A program made the position numbers and the translations under genes. From assembly GCF_000340215.1 (NCBI RefSeq), contig NW_006921536.1, positions 686,446 through 750,445 on the forward strand: a stretch of 64,000 nt of DNA, read 5' to 3'. The DNA is from Pseudocercospora fijiensis CIRAD86 (lineage: Eukaryota; Ascomycota; Dothideomycetes; Mycosphaerellales; Mycosphaerellaceae). This document shows, piece by piece, positions 59,570 to 64,000 of this stretch (the stretch's first letter is position 1; every line of letters starts with the position of its first letter). The notes under the pieces are model-generated. The model ran no database searches. It was not told where the DNA came from and saw nothing but the letters and a program-made list of their open reading frames with translations.

Positions 59570-59639
59570 ATCGAATACTATATAAGAAGGGTATATTAGC
59601 AGGTAGATAGGGTAGTAGTAGGTACGAGTAGTATTCGAT
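59570..59639 (-). promoter_or_regulatory. Self-priming pair of copy C
   Basis: ATCGAATACTA at 59,570-59,580 next to the LTR; complement TAGTATTCGAT in the LTR at 59,629-59,639. Exact 11 of 11. Confidence 0.55.
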
Positions 59640-59777
59640 AAGGAGCTAGGAGGAGAGGGAGGAAGGTAGGCAAGTTAGCCTATTACTAAGCGCTAAGCCC
59701 TACCTAAGGCATTACGACCCTAGCTTCACTCGAGCCCGGTTATATATCAATCACGTATAACCTCTTTAGTCCTAACA
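59581..59777 (-). repeat. 5' LTR of copy C
   Basis: 197 bp, TATAAGAAGG to CCTAACA. Differs from the 3' LTR at about nine positions, all transitions and nearly all in CpA/TpG context. Confidence 0.92.
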
Positions 59778-59782
59778 ATAGA

Positions 59783-62080
59783 AGTAGGCTACTTCCTCTA
59801 GATCGGCCGAAGAGGGCGTAACGTTAGTATAGTAAGAGAGCGGGTCTAAGTTCTCCTTATCCGGCGTTAACTTAGGCGACTCTGTATCCTCTAGAAGTCG
59901 ACTAAGGGCGTCTAGAACTAGGTATATCCGCCCTAGACAGTAAACTATATTAACTCGATATTAGGAAAGGAATATCGATGCCCTTACTAATTTTAGGTTC
60001 TACTTGCCTATATCGGTAGTCGTAGTTATCGATACCGAGTTAGTAAGACCGACCGCGGTATAGTAGTCTATAAAGATAGTCGTCGGCCTTAATAAAGCAT
60101 ATATTAAATAGCCTACCTTCTTTACTATCTATACGATTCCCGAGTATTCGAGCTCTATCGGCTAATATCGTATCTTCTCCGCCTATAAAGGCGCCGCTAT
60201 CTACGCGTAGTATAGGATATGTTGCCGCAACCAATTAGTTAGACCGAGATAATACTCTAGCTTCTATACGTTTTCTAGGAACTAAAGTAAGGTAATCGCT
60301 GCGATTTTCTCCTTACTCGTAGCTAGACCGAGGCCGCTAACGTACTAACCTAAAAGGGTCGTAGAGGGGAAGCCTAAGAAAGTCTTCTTCGGACTAATGC
60401 TAATCCTTACGGCGTCTAATCTCTAGAAGACCGCTTCTAGATAATCGAGATGCTTAGGCAACGTCTACGAAAACACTACGATATCGTCGATATAAGCTCG
60501 CGTAAAGCTACGATAGTCGCGAAGGATCTAATCTAGCTTCTACTATACGAATTAGACACTGTTCGAATATCCTATAATAGCGACCTTATACTATTCCTAG
60601 CTACGATAAGTATTAATCGTTAATTTATAACGATCCTCTAGTTTTACGCCCTATTAGTAGAAGAAGATTAGACAGTCTATAGTGCTAATATACTAGCACC
60701 CTACTAACTATATAAAGAGATCCGCCTAGAGCGGTATCTAATAGCTATCGGGGATCGTTACCTTATTTAAGGCGCGTATATCGACTACTACCCGCGGCTT
60801 ATTAATTATACCGCCTTTACTATTAGTAACCTGCTTCTAAACTATAAACACTAGGAAGCTTAAAAGGGTAGGCTCGGTCGTATATTGCATTTTCCCTTAG
60901 CGGTACAAGTCGTTATATATCTTATCTACTACCTTACGGTCCCTCTTGCCTAGGTTAATTATATAGGGAGGTAGTAACAGATCTAAGTAGTTCGGTACTA
61001 TAGAGATAGGTATATAATCGTACTCGGGAATATCGACTACCGTTTAGCGATCCGTAAAAAGCTCTAGGTACCGCTCGACCGCTATAGCGATTTAGTCTAC
61101 CTAGTTATCGTTACCGTAGATCGTTACGCCTAATGCGTACCGGTATTCCTACTATATATTTAGTATATCCCGCGTAGCCGTAAAAGCGTTAGGACTCAAT
61201 CCCGCTAGTCCGTAGTCGGCTACGTCGATATAGTAGGCCCCGGTAATAGTCCTATTACCTAACGAACCGAGTAGCTATCCGGCTCGAATCGTTACTAGAG
61301 TCGTCGTATCGTTACGAATGTATATATAAGAAAAATTAGCGTCTACGACCTAATTATACGCCGTTACTAATAGCGGAGCTTATAACGACAATCCCTATAT
61401 ATTGCTAGTTAGCTAGACTAAGAAACCGGCGTTAAGAATGAAATCCCGGCCTTTAGGGAGGTTACCGCCGTACTTAACTAGCGCGAGGGCGACCGTACGC
61501 GGCGCTAATGTTACGTCCTCCGCTAGCCTTATAGGGCGCTAAACCGACTTCCTTTTCTTACGCTTAATAGCTACTTTAAAGCGGGCGTTATCCTAACTAG
61601 CTATAGTAACCGTCCGTATAGGAATATCGATCTTTATTCCCTCTAGAGTAATCGTATCTATACCGACTAGGATTTTTGCCTTTAGTTTAGGAACTAGGTA
61701 AACCTTACGAGTTATTTGTACTAGGGAGACTATACTATCCGTCTTCGCTACTAGGACAAACATATCTAATACGACGTATTCCCCGGAGCGATACGCGCCG
61801 GCAATACCGCTAATTTCGATCGGTTTATATAGCTTACATATCTCTACGTCCGGGCGATAGCTTAAAACGAAGTCTTTTTCTATAATAGTAAGCGTATAGC
61901 TAGTATCTAGGTAGACCTATATAGATATACTAGATAGTAACAACCGAAGAGGGAAAGTTATATATTGCTAATTCCGGAATACGTAACCTTGCTAAGCTAA
62001 CGGAGGCGCCTTCGACTAAATTACTTCTAGGTTTGCCGATACGCGTTTAATAATAGTAGAAAGCGTCGTCGCCCCTATAT
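59783..62080 (-). pseudogene. pol: Element I pol: protease and reverse transcriptase
   Basis: Minus-strand protease at about 61,880-61,930 (YLDTSYTLTIIEKDF). A long beta-rich linker follows. RT has RVVVDIRALNKVTIPDSY, then ISTIDCLIFFY, and the intact catalytic block AYIDDIVVFS at about 60,472-60,500. RNase H begins at the copy C junction. The RT signature is unlike family 1, E, F or H, so I is a distinct Ty3/gypsy lineage. TAG/TAA interruptions throughout; the open frame at 60,040-60,234 is a shadow. Confidence 0.82.
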
Positions 62081-64000
62081 ACTCCTTATAAATATACTAG
62101 TATAGAAGGTTACCTAACTTAAATCGCTACCTATAGACCTTATAAGCGTACTTCGTAGAGGTAAATAGTTAGATCGCCGCTAGTAGGGACGCTTTAGCCT
62201 ATAGTACCGAGTTTAACGCTAATAGCGAGCAGTCGCCTATGCCCGCAAAGTAAGCTCCTAAGCCTAGATCGGAGTCGTATAGGTCGGTAAAGTAGTCGGC
62301 GTCTTCTCCGGCGTTACTAAAATAGCTATAATTATCCGCGTTAGTTCTCCTATTATCCTCCTAACTATCCTCCTAATAGCCGTCGTTAGCTTAGTTAGCA
62401 TTATTTATAGTATCGCCTACTTTCTTACTATTATCGGCAAAGTTAGCCTACTTACGAGCTCGATCGTTACGCTTTCTATCCTATCGATTAAATAGGCGCG
62501 AATCGACTCGCTTTAAGTCTTTCGAGAGGAAGGTAGGGCTACTACCCTTCGATAGTCTTTTACTATTTCCTACCGGCGGTAGGCGATTCTACTAAGGGGC
62601 GTTAGGTAGGCGATTCTACTAATAGGCGTTAGTAAGGCGTAGTAGGTTCGGTCGGTCGATATCGCGGTTCTAGTAGTTAGAGGATGCTCTTACTAGAGCG
62701 AAGCTCGCTAGGGTATAAGAGGCGTTCCCTTTATATCGGTTCTACTAGGTAGCCTTACTAGCGCGGCTATTATTCCTAGTCGTAGCGTCTTAGCGACGAT
62801 TAGACGAGGACGAAAGTATATACTCCTAGATTAATACCTACTTCTCGTAGTATATAACCTACTTATCGACCTTTATACGACGATTTAGCTTGTCTATATT
62901 TAATTAGAAGCGCGGGTCTATTCGACGATAAGCTTCTAAGAGCCGGTTCGATTTCCGTATATCGGTATCCTTAGCGAGTCGCACCGTCTTAATAATAAAG
63001 TCCGTTACTAAACGCCCTAAAGCGATATCCTACTAGTCGTAGCGTTACTTATCGAGGAGATCTATCGCCTTTATCGGAGGGACCTTCTATTTCTTACTAA
63101 GACAACGTTCCTAGCGCTTTAGACCGTATCTACCGCGGAGCTTTACTCGGTTACGGCTAGAAAGGTAACTATAATACTAACTAAGCGCTACCCTTCGAAA
63201 GTAAAGAGAGAGGTTAAAACGAACCGTCTCTCGCTCTATAATATAAGTATAATCCTTAGCCGCTTCGATAAAAGTATATACCAAACGGTATATTATCTTG
63301 TTTCCGACTAAAGCGTAGTCTCCCTCGCCGTAATCTATAACGCTAAGCAGAGGATCGAAGAACCTAAGATACGCTAGATCGAACTATAGCCGCTAGGGGC
63401 GGGCGTAGTGCCCCTAGATATAACTCGCTTTAGAAACTAGCGATTCCGCGACGTAGCCCCGATAATGCTAACGGTATCTACGACGGCGGGCGTATCTATA
63501 ATAACTAGCATCTAAGGAGCTATCGTTATCCGATAAGGATTAATCGGAGTCGTCCGAATCCTTACTATCTAATAAGGATCTATCCTTACTTAGATTATCC
63601 CTATACCGACGGTGCTTCTAGCGTTACTTCTTACCTTCCTATAGTAGACCTAGTAAGTCTAATAGCGGAAAGGGCAAAGGCTAACCCTACGTCGGCTTAC
63701 GAGAGGAATTACCCGGATCGAAGTTACTAGATAGCGGTAGTAGAGGATTGTTAGGAGGATTACTAGGTAGATTGCTAGGAGGATTACTAGGCGGATTACT
63801 AGGCAGATCGCCTAGCGTAAACCCGCCCCGACGTAAGCGGCTATGCCTATAGGCATTTATATATACGTCTGCCCTCTACTAGTAATCGTATTAACCTAGG
63901 TTCGGCTAGGGCGGACTTAGCTTACGCGTAGCCGATAGCAGTAAAATCGCCTATTCTATTAGAAAGTCTAATACGACTTCGTTAAGATAGACTCCTCTCT
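62081..64000 (-). pseudogene. gag: Element I gag, running off the right edge
   Basis: Minus-strand gag-like region upstream of protease: Arg/Ser/Asp-rich segments and a Pro-Ser-Asn repeat (63,740-63,815, repeats of about 12 bp TTACTAGG(A/C)GGA). The 5' LTR and gag start are outside the window. A zinc knuckle was not clearly located. Assigned mainly by position and stop-codon pattern. Confidence 0.6.

Larger units (their letters stand above)
52604..59777 (-). mobile_element. Chromovirus family 1, copy C (full length)
   Basis: 7,174 bp, 197-bp LTRs, target duplication ATAGA (52,599-52,603 and 59,778-59,782), inserted in pol of element I. Closely related to copy B along its length. Confidence 0.94.

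Overview
The window looks like a repeat-dense piece of a filamentous ascomycete (Pezizomycotina) chromosome. Three things point that way: a microbial-type opsin gene with one 57-bp intron, many Ty3/gypsy LTR retrotransposons and one large hAT DNA transposon, and damage typical of repeat-induced point mutation (RIP). In the repeats CA/TG is strongly depleted, TA is in excess, CG is kept, and reading frames are broken mostly by TAG/TAA where Gln or Trp codons are expected. A Dothideomycete is my guess; it is not proven.

Layout. 1-34,259 is one nest of elements. An old copy (D) of chromovirus family 1 was hit by Ty3 element E. E was later hit by family-1 copies A (5' LTR ends at 966) and B (26,531-33,650, target duplication TAAGA) and by Ty3 element F (2,218-22,861, target duplication ATAG). 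F was hit inside its third ORF by a 9.9-kb hAT transposon, G (2,749-12,658, 20-bp terminal inverted repeats, 8-bp target duplication CTTATTAG). 34,405-38,185 is an undamaged island with normal base composition and one convincing gene, a retinal proton-pump-type opsin (36,504-37,526). 38,186-64,000 is a second nest: a very large chromovirus, I, runs off the right edge and was hit by element H (41,638-48,605, target duplication GGAGA) and by family-1 copy C (52,604-59,777, target duplication ATAGA). All retroelements read on the minus strand; G's transposase and histone-like genes read on the plus strand.

The main novelty is element G. Besides a degenerate hAT transposase it carries two different histone H3-like genes, both with introns and both RIP-damaged. 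One keeps an H3-type tail and core. The other has a long divergent basic tail and a core with some CenH3/CENP-A-like features. Several introns of G's genes contain short GCCGGC repeat clusters. Other points of interest are: a GC-rich near-palindrome near ORF ends of F and just after pol in B and C; an 11-nt complementarity in family 1 that suggests Tf1-like self-priming; extra ORFs downstream of pol in F and I; and a 319-bp tandem duplication present in only one LTR of H.

The opsin is the only gene I consider intact. Every transposon gene is a pseudogene, so boundaries given for these are approximate unless LTR, TIR or target-duplication evidence is cited.
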